Assembly (NCBI RefSeq): GCF_016446285.1
Contig: NZ_CP054140.1
Span: forward strand, 2,966,001-3,030,000
Length of the DNA: 64,000 nt
Source: Desulfobulbus oligotrophicus
GTDB taxonomy: Bacteria > Desulfobacterota > Desulfobulbia > Desulfobulbales > Desulfobulbaceae
Reading direction: 5' to 3'
The translations under genes were made by a program, and so were the position numbers. The stretch's first letter is position 1. Every line of letters begins with the position of its first letter. Below the pieces are notes generated by a model. The model searched no databases. It was not told the DNA's origin and saw only the letters and a program-made list of their open reading frames with translations. Below are positions 9,227 through 18,907 of the stretch, in pieces.

Positions 9227-9855
9227 CTACAAACAACTCCAGCCTTCGTCATTGTTGGTTCATTCTCTCTGTGCTGTTGCTTCTCAGCGGCTGCCTTCGG
9301 CCATCAAACATCACGACCCTGTACACCCTGGAGCCAATCCGCCAACAGCCCCTGACATCTGAATGGAAGGATGTCAGCGAAATGACGCTGCTCATGCCGG
9401 TTCAACTGGCATCACATCTGCAAAGACGAGGCCTGCTGTATCCACAGGTTCCCGGTACAACCCGTTCATCTGCAACCGATCTGTGGGCCGGCCCTCTTGA
9501 TCAACTGGTCAGTCAGCAAATCGTCGCAGGCCTTAAAGATCTGCTGGCCACCGAAAATATTGCCGCTTTTCCAGGACCACGTTTCAGCACTGTTCGCTAT
9601 CAAGTTGAAGTCGAATTAAACGAATTCAGCAGTGATGGTCGTCAATTTATCACCACTGCAGTCTATACGTTAAGTGATGTCAGCAACAAAACCATTCTGG
9701 TGAGGAAGACGTTTCGTCAACAAGACAACCTCAATCATACCGGATATGAGGGAACTGTCACCAGTGCTTCACAGGCCATTGGAGATCTCAGCAAAGAGAT
9801 CGCCGTCTCACTCCTGGCCGCTCATCGACAAAACGTAACAGCACATGCCCGATAA
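9223..9855 (+). CDS. ABC-transport auxiliary lipoprotein (PqiC/ABC_trans_aux type)
   Basis: A 210-residue lipoprotein: the signal peptide ends in the lipobox LLSGC (Cys near residue 23), with Leu-Arg-Pro after it, consistent with the outer membrane. The remainder has the ABC_trans_aux pattern (YTLEPI at the start; LWAGPLDQLVSQQI; YQVEVELNEF). This family accompanies MCE transporters lacking MlaA/MlaC and is thought to link the MCE protein with the outer membrane. It overlaps mlaD by an ATGA. Confidence 0.85.
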   Translation: MTTNNSSLRHCWFILSVLLLLSGCLRPSNITTLYTLEPIRQQPLTSEWKDVSEMTLLMPVQLASHLQRRGLLYPQVPGTTRSSATDLWAGPLDQLVSQQIVAGLKDLLATENIAAFPGPRFSTVRYQVEVELNEFSSDGRQFITTAVYTLSDVSNKTILVRKTFRQQDNLNHTGYEGTVTSASQAIGDLSKEIAVSLLAAHRQNVTAHAR

Positions 9856-10122
9856 ATCTCATGGCCTCCTCTTTTTTCAGCATTGAAGCCCTGTCTTTCA
9901 CTGCTCCGTGCCTGTCACAATCGTAACACTCAGTTAGACTGGAACAAGGAGGGACATCAGACAAAACACTGGACACGCAACCAAGTTATGATCAACCATG
10001 TATTGGCACAGGATACTCCGGCTGTTGTCGACTCCACAATCACCGGAAGATCCTGGTGTACATCTAAACCGGCAATCCTGTCTTTTCAGCTCCTGTTTTC
10101 CGCTCATTGTCAAGGAATGTCT

Positions 10123-10935
10123 ATGTACCGTTTATTACCCGCTCTCTCTCTTCTGATCGCCACACTCGTGCTCAGCGGCTGCCAACCATCCACTTCCACG
10201 ACACGGTTCAACCGTTTCTTTGACCCTAAACCACTGAGGGTCGGTATGACGCTGGATGCACCACCGCTTACCTACAAAAAGGAGAGCAATGCGGCCGGAC
10301 TGGAAATGAAGTTTGCCTCCGGATTGGCACATTTTGTTGAACGCCGATTGGAAGTGGTAGCGGTCTCGCGTGACAATATGGCAACAGCCCTGCTCAACAG
10401 ACAGGTGGACATCCTGATGACCGGGCTGTCGGTGGCCGATGCCCGCAGGCAAAATCTGCTGACTGCGGATCCCTACCTGCTATCCGGCCAGATAGCGCTG
10501 ATGCGTCTGGACGGATATGCACTGTACGGCACCGGCAGTCAGCATCTTGTTGATCAGAATGTACGGCTCGGCGTAGTGAAAGACAGTAATGGCGACACCC
10601 TGGTAAAAAAACTCGGCGCCCGGGGAAAAATTGTCCACTTTGCGTCAGCGACTGAAGCAGCCGATGCCCTGATCGCCGGTCATATCGATGTTTTCTTATC
10701 CGACCTGCCGACCAGTACTTACTACGCCGCTCAATACATTGACAAAGGCCTGACACCGGGATCGACTTTACTGACCAAGGAACCGCTTGCCTGGGCTGTC
10801 CACCCCCAAAATGACAAACTGCTTGCCGCAGCCAACAACTATCTGGCCTCACTTGAACAAAGCGGAGAACTGCAGAAAATACTGGAGCAGGAAATACCTT
10901 TCTATCGCAATACTGTCTACAGCCTGAAACAGTAG
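10123..10935 (+). CDS. Family-3 solute-binding lipoprotein
   Basis: A 270-residue periplasmic binding-protein fold (SBP_bac_3). It begins with a lipoprotein signal peptide (LLIATLVLSGC) and continues LRVGMTLDAPPLTY, then the two-lobe pattern (ADARRQNLLTADPYLLSGQ; GVVKDSNGDTLVKKL; DVFLSDLPTSTYYA). The start at 10123 is chosen because AAGGA lies six bases upstream and the signal peptide begins here, although the frame is open 80 codons earlier. Such proteins normally feed an amino-acid ABC permease, but none is adjacent. Ligand unknown. Bases 9856-10122 show nothing else. Confidence 0.82.
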   Translation: MYRLLPALSLLIATLVLSGCQPSTSTTRFNRFFDPKPLRVGMTLDAPPLTYKKESNAAGLEMKFASGLAHFVERRLEVVAVSRDNMATALLNRQVDILMTGLSVADARRQNLLTADPYLLSGQIALMRLDGYALYGTGSQHLVDQNVRLGVVKDSNGDTLVKKLGARGKIVHFASATEAADALIAGHIDVFLSDLPTSTYYAAQYIDKGLTPGSTLLTKEPLAWAVHPQNDKLLAAANNYLASLEQSGELQKILEQEIPFYRNTVYSLKQ

Positions 10936-11172
10936 CTTTCCACATCCATTGCCGTGCTTTGCTGCTCCAAAAAGTATCGCCTCATACTAAAAATCAATTG
11001 AACCTGAAAAGATTCCCGGAGATACTACTGACCAATGGCTGCATCACCCCAATGAAACAGTGCACTCTCATGATGAGGCCTGCCTGTCTGTCCGGCAATC
11101 ACTTAATACAAAGGATGTTCACCACCACAGTCAACGTGCTGGAACCACTTAAAACTGCAGAGGAGTAAAGTT

Positions 11173-12213
11173 ATGAAAACTACAGTACCGGCCCCTGTTT
11201 TCCGTCACGTGTTCATGATCATGTCGGCGTGGTTTTTCGTGGCCTTTTCCTTTCTTCCCTCCATACAGGCTGCCGATCTGCCGGGTGCAAAGGATCATCC
11301 GCTGCTCAAACGCTTTGGCGGTTCAGAAATCGTTGCTTACGATACCAAACGTTTTGTTGAGTACGATCTGCAAACATCTACGTTTACTTCCTATGATCTT
11401 AACGCAAAAAAACGGCACTACGTTAACCCGCCGCTCCGTTTGGAAGGGGCGCTGACCCGGATCTGGTATGAGGCAGCCGACGACACGAGCAGTCTCGAGC
11501 TGCTGCGCAACTACCAGAACGAACTGGCTGCTGAAGGATTTGATATCCTCTACGATTCCACAAAAGACGATAACGCTACCAAATGGACGAACTACCTCGC
11601 CTTCTTCAGTGGCCTGAACATTCGCACCAATCGCAGTATCTACGTTGTGTATGCTGCCGACACCAAAGGTCTGAAAACACTCACTGCTAAGAAACAACGA
11701 CCTGAAGGGGATATCTATGTCTCTCTGATCACGGTTGAATGGAATAAAGACGATGCCATCTATAAGGCAAAGCGCGGTGCCTACGCAGCGGTGGATGTGA
11801 TTGAGGTCAAACCCATGGTCCAGAACATGGTGGCGGTCAAGGCCGATGAAATGGCCAGATCTATCACCTCTGACGGCCGGGTGGCCCTGTACGGGATCCT
11901 GTTTGATTTCAATAAAACAGAGATCAAGGATGAATCCAGACCCGTGCTGGAGGAGATCGCCAAGCTGCTCAACAATGAACCGGATCTCAATCTGTATGTG
12001 GTTGGACATACGGACAACATCGGCAACTTCGATTTCAACCTGAACCTCTCCAAACGGCGCGCTGAGTCAGTGGTGACAGCGCTGAGCAGCGAATATGGTA
12101 TAAAAACAGATCGCCTGACCCCTCATGGCGTCGCCAATCTTGCTCCGGTAGCGACAAACGCAACCGAACCTGGCCGGGCAAAAAACCGCAGAGTGGAACT
12201 GGTGCCACGATAA
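11173..12213 (+). CDS. OmpA-family peptidoglycan-binding outer-membrane protein
   Basis: A 346-residue exported protein: signal peptide ending ...SIQAADLPG, a roughly 190-residue N-terminal region of unknown fold, then a C-terminal OmpA domain (ILFDFNKTEIK, YVVGHTDNIG, NLNLSKRRAESV, GRAKNRRVELVPR) that binds peptidoglycan. Preceded by AGAGGAG at good spacing. It ends 19 bases from the convergent ABC exporter gene. It probably closes the envelope cluster begun at 5577. The 237 bases before it contain no convincing gene. Confidence 0.87.
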   Translation: MKTTVPAPVFRHVFMIMSAWFFVAFSFLPSIQAADLPGAKDHPLLKRFGGSEIVAYDTKRFVEYDLQTSTFTSYDLNAKKRHYVNPPLRLEGALTRIWYEAADDTSSLELLRNYQNELAAEGFDILYDSTKDDNATKWTNYLAFFSGLNIRTNRSIYVVYAADTKGLKTLTAKKQRPEGDIYVSLITVEWNKDDAIYKAKRGAYAAVDVIEVKPMVQNMVAVKADEMARSITSDGRVALYGILFDFNKTEIKDESRPVLEEIAKLLNNEPDLNLYVVGHTDNIGNFDFNLNLSKRRAESVVTALSSEYGIKTDRLTPHGVANLAPVATNATEPGRAKNRRVELVPR

Positions 12214-12232
12214 GCACCAGCAAGGTTGTCCA

Positions 12233-14077
12233 TCAGGGCAGGACCGGAGATGCTTGTACTGAAAGCGGCAGGGGCTCTGGTCCTGTTTCACTGTCCAGAC
12301 GGACCAAAGCCTGATACATGCTTCCTTCCCGTGTGACCAGCTCCTCATGGACTCCCTGCTCAACGATCCGCCCCTGATCCAGGACCACGATCCGGTCAGC
12401 ACGGCGGATGGTTGACAGCCGATGAGCGATAACCACAGAGGTACGGTCCTGAAATCCAGCGGCAATGGCTGCCTCCAGCATGTTTTCCGACTCGGTATCA
12501 ATGGAGGCAGTGGCTTCATCAAGGACCAGGATAGCGGGATTCCGATAGAGAGCGCGAACAAAGGAGAGCAGCTGTTTTTCCCCCTGACTCAGGTTGAGTG
12601 CCCCTTCGCCGATCCGGGTCTCCAGCCCTTGCGGCAGACGGTTGATAAACTGTTCCAGCCCGGTCTGCTGCAGGATAATGTCGAGTTGTTTTGCATCATA
12701 CTCCTGGTCAAGGACAATGTTGGCTCGTACCGTATCGGGCAGGATGAAAATATCCTGCATGATCAGGCCGATCTGCCGGCGCAGTGCTTTGAAAGGTATC
12801 TGACGAATATCAACGCCATCAATGAAGATACTACCGCTGGTCGGCTCGTAAAAACGGACTAAAAGTGAAACAAGTGTTGATTTACCTGCACCGGTCGCAC
12901 CAACCAGGGCAACTGTCTCACCGGGTGCAACAATAAGATTGATATCCGATAAAACCGGCTCACCCTCCTGATAGGCAAAATGAATGCCTTTAAATTCGAT
13001 GGACCCGCGCCCGGCAACAGAAACCGTATCAGCTGCCAAAGCTTCCACCTGCATGGCTGACCGGCAATCCATACTTTGAAAGATGCGCTCTGCTGAAGCC
13101 ATGGCTGACTGAACAATGGAATACTTTTGCGACAACTCACGCAATGGCTGAAAAAAAAGTCGCATATAGGTGAGGAAAGCTGCCAGCTCTCCTATGGTCA
13201 GATGCTGACGGATGACCTCACCGCCGCCATACCAGATTATCAGAGCCACTGCTGCTGAACTCATCAACTCGGTCAGGGGCATGAAGAGACCGAAAACTTT
13301 AATCTGTCCAAAAGAACGCACCAGATATTCCTGTGTCAAGCCGCTGTGAATATGACTGCTCCGCTGCTGTCCGCCAAAACACTGAACAATCCCTATCCCG
13401 GCGAGTGACTCAGCCAGAAAACTGTTGATCTTGGCCATCTGACTGCGGATGGCCCTGAATTTTTCGCGGGCGATACGGGAAAACAGCAGGGTGCTCACTG
13501 CGGCCAGAGGAATAAAGATCGCCATCACCAAAGCCAATCGGCTGTTCATAAGAAAGAGAAAGCAGAAAATGCCAATCAGTTTCAAACCGTCATTAAAGAG
13601 GGTCACCATCACCGAAGTGAACATCTCATGCATGTTCTGAACATCATTGGTCAGCCGCGTCACCAGACGACCGGCCGGTTGACTGTGAAAATAGTTGAGA
13701 TCAAGGGTCAGCAGATGGTCAAAAAGCTTTTGGCGGAGCTGGTGCATAATCGATTGACCGATCCACTCCAGAACAACGACCTGACAGAAGGTGGCAACAA
13801 AGATGCACGTTATAAGCAGACCATACCACAGAGCAACCTGCCCGAGCCCGGCAAGCCGTGCTGAGTTCGCCAGGTTTTCTACCACAATATAGTGGTCGAT
13901 CCCCAGCTGCATAAGCCTCGGCAGCCCCAAAGAGGCCAGAGCAATGATCATGGAGAGCACCACCGCTCCGGTCAACGCCACAGCATGGCCTCGGCAGTAC
14001 CCGAAAATCCGCTGCCAAAGCCGTACATCGCCGATGGACCCCTGGTGTCCCTCTTCTGAATAGCCGAAATTATGCAT
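12233..14077 (-). CDS. ABC exporter half-transporter, catalytically complete Walker B
   Basis: A 614-residue ABC exporter subunit: six membrane segments in residues 1-320, then the nucleotide-binding domain with Walker A GATGAGKST, signature LSQGEKQ, Walker B ILVLDEATASID and H-loop IAHRLST. The signature departs from LSGGQ while the Walker B glutamate is intact. Its partner shows the opposite pattern, so the two should form a heterodimer with one active and one degenerate site. The frame extends 47 codons further upstream; the ATG at 14077 overlaps the partner's end by 8 bases and gives normal length. Substrate unknown (lipid or drug). Confidence 0.88.
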   Translation of the reverse strand: MHNFGYSEEGHQGSIGDVRLWQRIFGYCRGHAVALTGAVVLSMIIALASLGLPRLMQLGIDHYIVVENLANSARLAGLGQVALWYGLLITCIFVATFCQVVVLEWIGQSIMHQLRQKLFDHLLTLDLNYFHSQPAGRLVTRLTNDVQNMHEMFTSVMVTLFNDGLKLIGIFCFLFLMNSRLALVMAIFIPLAAVSTLLFSRIAREKFRAIRSQMAKINSFLAESLAGIGIVQCFGGQQRSSHIHSGLTQEYLVRSFGQIKVFGLFMPLTELMSSAAVALIIWYGGGEVIRQHLTIGELAAFLTYMRLFFQPLRELSQKYSIVQSAMASAERIFQSMDCRSAMQVEALAADTVSVAGRGSIEFKGIHFAYQEGEPVLSDINLIVAPGETVALVGATGAGKSTLVSLLVRFYEPTSGSIFIDGVDIRQIPFKALRRQIGLIMQDIFILPDTVRANIVLDQEYDAKQLDIILQQTGLEQFINRLPQGLETRIGEGALNLSQGEKQLLSFVRALYRNPAILVLDEATASIDTESENMLEAAIAAGFQDRTSVVIAHRLSTIRRADRIVVLDQGRIVEQGVHEELVTREGSMYQALVRLDSETGPEPLPLSVQASPVLP

Positions 14078-15869
14078 GGCTGCGCTGCTTTGCCACCATG
14101 GAGGAGTAAAAGGGATGAGCCAGTAACTCCTGATGCCCTCCCTGACCAACGATCCGCCCGTTGTCCAGAATAAAAATATGGTCAGCATGTCGCAACACGT
14201 TGACTCGATGCGAAACAAGCAGAATCGATTGTCCGTCCATATTGTTCAAAATATTTTCCAGAACCAGCTGTTCGGTTTCCACATCAATGGCAGACAGCCC
14301 GTCATCAATGATCAACAGAGGTCGTTTGCACAGCAGTGCCCGCGCCAGGGCCAGCCGCTGACGTTGTCCGCCGGAAAGCTTGACCCCTCGTTCGCCGATC
14401 ACTGTTGCATACCCCTCGGAAAAGCCCTGAATATCCATATCAATGGCAGCAGTTGCAGCAGCTTCTTTAATCTCAGCCATGGTTGCCTCAGGTCTGCCAA
14501 AGGCAATATTGGCGGCGATGGTCGTGGCAAAAACCACCGGTTCCTGACTGACATAGGCGATACAGTCACGAATATCAGCCTGGGATAACCGGTTGACATC
14601 CACGCCCCGAAACACCAGCATACCATCCTCCACCGGATACATCCGCAGCAGCAGTTTACAAAGGGTGGATTTGCCTGAACCTGTACGACCGGTCAGACCT
14701 GTCAACCCGGGGCCGATCTCCATGTTCAGCTCATTGAGAGCCGGGCGGGCGGTACCTGCATAGGTAAAGGTAAGGTGGCGACAGCTGTAGGTTGTACCGA
14801 TCGTCGTTTGCGGCAGCGGCAACGGCTGGGTTATCCCTCTGCTGACGGCAGGCAACTGTTCCAGCAGACGATGAATCCGGCGCAGACTGGTGATGCCCCG
14901 CTGAGTAAGATTTGCCACCCAGCCGATCGCCATCATCGGCCAGATAAGCATGTAAAGATAACTGACAAAGGCGACAAAGGAACCGATGGTGATGGTGTCC
15001 TCAATGACGAGCATGCCACCGTAATAGAGCAACAGCAACATACCGACATTCCCCACCAGGGTGGCAACGGGAAACAGCAGTCCCTGAATAATCGCCACAC
15101 GCAGATTGCTTCGGATGTAGGCCTCTCCTAAACTCTGAAAACGAGTTCCCTGGAAATTTTCCAATGTATAGGCCTTGATCAGACGTATCGAAACAAGTGT
15201 GGTGCGGGCAAATTCAGTCAGCAGGGAGAACTGCTCCTGCACGAGGTTAAAACGCTGGTGGAGGCGGCCGGAGAGAATCCTGGTGCAGACAATGAGCACC
15301 GGCATGGGCAACAGGGCAATCAGAGTTAACTTGACACTGATCGCCAGCATAAAACCAAGAGCTGCGGCAGACATCACCAGAGCATCCACCGCCGCCACCA
15401 GTCCCATACCGCAGGCCATCTGCACTGTGGCCAGATCATTTCCGGCATGCGCCATAAGATCGCCGATGGTCCATCGCTCAAAAAACTGCTGATCCATCCG
15501 GAGGATATGGTTAAAGAGACGATCCCGCAACTTCTTCTCCAGGATACGGGAAAATCCGATAATCAGATAACGCCAGAAAAAACGCAGTACGGCAACAATA
15601 CCTGCGATCAGCAGAACAAACATGCTCAGCGTAAGAAGTTGAGATGATGTTGCAGACTGTGCGGTAAGACCATCCACTGCTGTTTTAATAAAACGGGGAA
15701 TGATCAACTGCAAAAAATCAACGGTGATCAGCGCCAGAAAACCTGCGGCAAGGCGGGACCAGTGCGTTGTGAAGATTGGGGAAAGTAAACGTAAAAGAGC
15801 AGATAATGATGCTTCCGGGCTACTGTTGGTATACTCCCCGGCAGACGTGTTGCAAGACGATTTGGTCAT
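14070..15869 (-). CDS. ABC exporter half-transporter with degenerate Walker B
   Basis: A 599-residue exporter subunit with membrane domain (residues 30-330) and ATPase domain: Walker A GRTGSGKST, canonical signature LSGGQRQ, Walker B LLIIDDGLSAID, H-loop VSHR. The catalytic glutamate after Walker B is replaced by aspartate, as in the non-catalytic subunit of BmrC/BmrD- or TM287/288-type heterodimers. It overlaps the downstream subunit by 8 bases and the upstream J-domain gene by 4, indicating coupled translation of all three. Confidence 0.88.
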   Translation of the reverse strand: MTKSSCNTSAGEYTNSSPEASLSALLRLLSPIFTTHWSRLAAGFLALITVDFLQLIIPRFIKTAVDGLTAQSATSSQLLTLSMFVLLIAGIVAVLRFFWRYLIIGFSRILEKKLRDRLFNHILRMDQQFFERWTIGDLMAHAGNDLATVQMACGMGLVAAVDALVMSAAALGFMLAISVKLTLIALLPMPVLIVCTRILSGRLHQRFNLVQEQFSLLTEFARTTLVSIRLIKAYTLENFQGTRFQSLGEAYIRSNLRVAIIQGLLFPVATLVGNVGMLLLLYYGGMLVIEDTITIGSFVAFVSYLYMLIWPMMAIGWVANLTQRGITSLRRIHRLLEQLPAVSRGITQPLPLPQTTIGTTYSCRHLTFTYAGTARPALNELNMEIGPGLTGLTGRTGSGKSTLCKLLLRMYPVEDGMLVFRGVDVNRLSQADIRDCIAYVSQEPVVFATTIAANIAFGRPEATMAEIKEAAATAAIDMDIQGFSEGYATVIGERGVKLSGGQRQRLALARALLCKRPLLIIDDGLSAIDVETEQLVLENILNNMDGQSILLVSHRVNVLRHADHIFILDNGRIVGQGGHQELLAHPFYSSMVAKQRSHA

Positions 15870-16876
15870 CGCAACGACGGCAACAACTCTTCATAGGCTG
15901 CAGTCAGACGTATAAACTGTTCAGTGTTGCCGCCTTTATCCGGATGGAGCTCATGCGCTTTTTGTCGATAGATGCGAGTGAGGTCCTTCTTCTTCATGGC
16001 GGCAAGTTGTTCGGCCGAAATATCGAACATGACCATGGCCTGACTTCTTGATATCTTTTCCGTCACCGGTGCAGCCCGGTGTTGAAATCGTCCGGCCCGT
16101 GCACGACGACCGAAGTTACTCCAGGAGATCGGCTCAGCAGGCGCAGTGTCAAAGTACATGATCAGGTAACGGACCAGGGTGTACGGCAAACGATCATGAT
16201 GCCGTGAGAATCCGCACCAGAATTCGGCATCAGCGGCTAAGCTGCAGATCTCTTGAACAAAGAGGGCGTCCAGTTGATCACGATCAAGCGCCTGTGGTAT
16301 TGAACGGGCGTAGCTTTGCTGGAAAAAACGTTGCAGATTAAAGATAGTGAACAGATAACTCTGATAATCACGGGGTGGAAGCTGCTGCTCCTGCTCGAGT
16401 ATCATCTGCTCGATTTCATCACGGCTCTTATCAAGAAGGGCAATATACAGCGGTGCGGTTTTATCCACTATCTCTTCGGAAGTTCGGCCCATACGAAGAA
16501 AGTGGACACGCCGACGGTCAAAAATATGGGTTTCTTCTAAAGCCCGCCTTCGTACTGTTTCGTCCGCCGGCCGCCAATTACGATACTTGCTTCGATGGCG
16601 AAAAGGTTGCAACCGATTTTTAATATAGGGGTCAAGAAACGGAAAGAGCAGTTCCTCCAGCTCGCTGTCGATGACCTTCACGCCCTGATCACGCAGCTGC
16701 TGCAGAAACTCTTCATCGATATAAAACGACGATTCATCAGGATAGACGATACATCGGCCCGGATCAGATCCCAAATCTGCTAATTCACGGGAGTACAGAA
16801 TACCGTCACTGCGATAGGATTCCCGAAGCAGATACTGATATCGCCGGGGACCGACCTCCATACGGGCAAGATACAT
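15866..16876 (-). CDS. Protein with C-terminal J-domain
   Basis: A 336-residue cytoplasmic protein. The last 65 residues form a compact DnaJ domain with the HPD motif (IYRQKAHELHPDKGG, FIRLTAAYEELL), which stimulates DnaK-type chaperones. Residues 1-270 match no family I recognise; they are rich in Arg, Tyr and acidic residues and begin MYLARMEVGPRRYQYLLRES. The J-domain is at the C-terminus, unlike classical DnaJ. The 4-base overlap with the exporter genes suggests shared expression; a direct function in the exporter is only a possibility. Confidence 0.8.
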   Translation of the reverse strand: MYLARMEVGPRRYQYLLRESYRSDGILYSRELADLGSDPGRCIVYPDESSFYIDEEFLQQLRDQGVKVIDSELEELLFPFLDPYIKNRLQPFRHRSKYRNWRPADETVRRRALEETHIFDRRRVHFLRMGRTSEEIVDKTAPLYIALLDKSRDEIEQMILEQEQQLPPRDYQSYLFTIFNLQRFFQQSYARSIPQALDRDQLDALFVQEICSLAADAEFWCGFSRHHDRLPYTLVRYLIMYFDTAPAEPISWSNFGRRARAGRFQHRAAPVTEKISRSQAMVMFDISAEQLAAMKKKDLTRIYRQKAHELHPDKGGNTEQFIRLTAAYEELLPSLR

Positions 16877-16942
16877 AGATACAGACTCTCTACAATAAAA
16901 CGGGGGATATTCGGCGGACTATAGCTCGTTTCAGTGGACAAC

Positions 16943-18907
16943 TCAAAGGAAACGATTAACTACCTCCTCAATCGTCTCGATGGTAAAGGGTTTTTCCATG
17001 GCGAAAACAAAACCATAATCACCGTATCTCCGCATCACCATACTGTTCCGATCTCCACTGACAGCGACCAGGGCGGCCTTCGGATCTACAGTCAGGATCT
17101 CACCGGCCACATCTGCTTTTCCAACACCCCGGGGCATATGCAGATCAAGCAGGACCAGATCAAAAGGGCGACCGGCTTCCAGTTCGCTGCGGTACAGGGT
17201 GACCGCCTCTTCCACGTTCAAGGCTTCGGTTACAAGACAGCCAAAGTGCTCAAACATTTTTTTTGTGGGTATGCGTACTATTGCCTCATCATCTATAATA
17301 AGAACCCGACGCCCCTGTTTTTGACGATGAGCTAAACGATGTTCAGCATCGGCAATCTCATGGAGAGGAAAATACAGGACAACCCTGCACCCCCCTTCCC
17401 GTACTGGCAGAATGTGGACGGAACCACCGTGTTTTTTGGCAATGGCGTGGACTATGGTAAGCCCCAACCCCATTCCCTTTTGTGCACCTTTCTGTTTGGT
17501 GGAAAAATAGGGGTCAAACACCTGGTCCAGGGACTTCAACGGAATCCCCGGCCCTGAATCAGTAAAAACAAGCCGGATCAACTCACCTTTCGGGACCAGT
17601 TGACCGATGCGAACAGATTCCTCATTGCCGTTGACACGGTCCACATGCACATCGATCCGGCCGACTCCGGCCATGGCATCCACTGCATTGCTGGCAAGGT
17701 TGACAAACACCTGCTGCACAAGATGCGGATCAACGTTCACGATAAAGTCATTTTCCTTGCAGTGCAGCTCAAAACAGATGTCAGTATGCGCCAGCTCCTG
17801 ATCCAGTACCTCGGCAATCAGAGCGAGCAGATACACCTGCGACTTTTGCGGAACATAGTTGTTGGAAAAAGTGGAAAACTGATGAATCAGCTGTGTGGCC
17901 AAGGAGATCGCCTTGTTTGCCTCTTCCAACATCTGCCCGATATTTTCCTGTTGACAAACATAGCGTGCCATTTCAACATTGCCACGGATAATGGTCAAGA
18001 GGTTATTGAAATCATGGGAAATACCACCAGCCATTAGTGACATGGCCTCTAGTTTCCGTATCCGTTGCAACTCGCCTTCCAACCGGCGCTGACGCTGTTC
18101 TAAAACTTTACGACGGGTAACATTCTGCAGAATACCGATAACAAAAAATGTAGACCCTTCCGCAACAGATACAAGGTTTAACGTGACCTGCTGCGTCCCC
18201 AACTGGAGAGGATCATCATAGGAAAAAAACAGAGGACCGCAGGCATCTCCTCTTTCCAGTCGATCCAGCCAGGTTATGAACCGTTCGTTTGCCTGTGCCG
18301 GCAGCAACTGCACAAGCGGACTGCTCAGGATCTTCACCTCCGGAAGCCCGAAAAGACCGACAGCAGCCTCATTAACCATGACAACACGACCTTTGTTGTC
18401 AAGTTCAATCACCCCTTCGGCCATCCGCTGCAGGATCACTTCCCGATGTTTCTTACTGACCAGCAGCTCGCTGGTCACCTCACGGGCATGCAGCCCCTCC
18501 AGTCCGTGAATCACACCGGTTTGCCCCCGCTGGTTACGACGAAACCGATCCAGAGCAGCAACAACATGTTCTTTCATGGTCACCATCGGTCCCTTGGCAA
18601 TACACACATCAGCACCGATACGCAGGGTGATCTCGTAATCTTCGAGTGCCACCCCGGAAAGAATAACCAGAAAAATATCTTCCAGCTCCGGTGTATTACG
18701 AACAATATACCCCAGTTTCTCGCCATCGATTTTAGGCATAATGAGATCGATGAAGATAATATCCGGTCGTTGCCTGCCGATGCAGTCCAGCGCTTCCAGG
18801 CCATTTCCAGCCGTCTCAACCCGACACCCTTCCGCCTCCAGTATATAGCTGAGAATTTTACGAATGACCGGACTGTTGTCAACAACAAGCGCATGTATCT
18901 CATCCAT
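16943..18907 (-). CDS. Hybrid sensor kinase, REC-PAS-HisKA-HATPase-REC
   Basis: A 654-residue soluble hybrid histidine kinase. Order: receiver (residues 1-125, phosphorylatable Asp in FIDLIMPKIDG), PAS (about 150-260, GVIELDNKGRVVMVNEAA), HisKA with the His in GGISHDFNNLL, HATPase (DSGPGIPLKSLDQVFDPYFS, GMGLGLTIV) and a C-terminal receiver (LIIDDEAIV, LVLLDLHMPRG, MEKPF). No membrane segment, so input probably comes through the N-terminal receiver. The ATG at 18907 overlaps the preceding receiver gene by 8 bases; longer in-frame starts would run through that gene. Confidence 0.88.
   Translation of the reverse strand: MDEIHALVVDNSPVIRKILSYILEAEGCRVETAGNGLEALDCIGRQRPDIIFIDLIMPKIDGEKLGYIVRNTPELEDIFLVILSGVALEDYEITLRIGADVCIAKGPMVTMKEHVVAALDRFRRNQRGQTGVIHGLEGLHAREVTSELLVSKKHREVILQRMAEGVIELDNKGRVVMVNEAAVGLFGLPEVKILSSPLVQLLPAQANERFITWLDRLERGDACGPLFFSYDDPLQLGTQQVTLNLVSVAEGSTFFVIGILQNVTRRKVLEQRQRRLEGELQRIRKLEAMSLMAGGISHDFNNLLTIIRGNVEMARYVCQQENIGQMLEEANKAISLATQLIHQFSTFSNNYVPQKSQVYLLALIAEVLDQELAHTDICFELHCKENDFIVNVDPHLVQQVFVNLASNAVDAMAGVGRIDVHVDRVNGNEESVRIGQLVPKGELIRLVFTDSGPGIPLKSLDQVFDPYFSTKQKGAQKGMGLGLTIVHAIAKKHGGSVHILPVREGGCRVVLYFPLHEIADAEHRLAHRQKQGRRVLIIDDEAIVRIPTKKMFEHFGCLVTEALNVEEAVTLYRSELEAGRPFDLVLLDLHMPRGVGKADVAGEILTVDPKAALVAVSGDRNSMVMRRYGDYGFVFAMEKPFTIETIEEVVNRFL

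Noticed and set aside
10959-11168. 69-codon plus-strand frame before the OmpA gene
   Set aside because: No ribosome site, composition looks random; considered noncoding.
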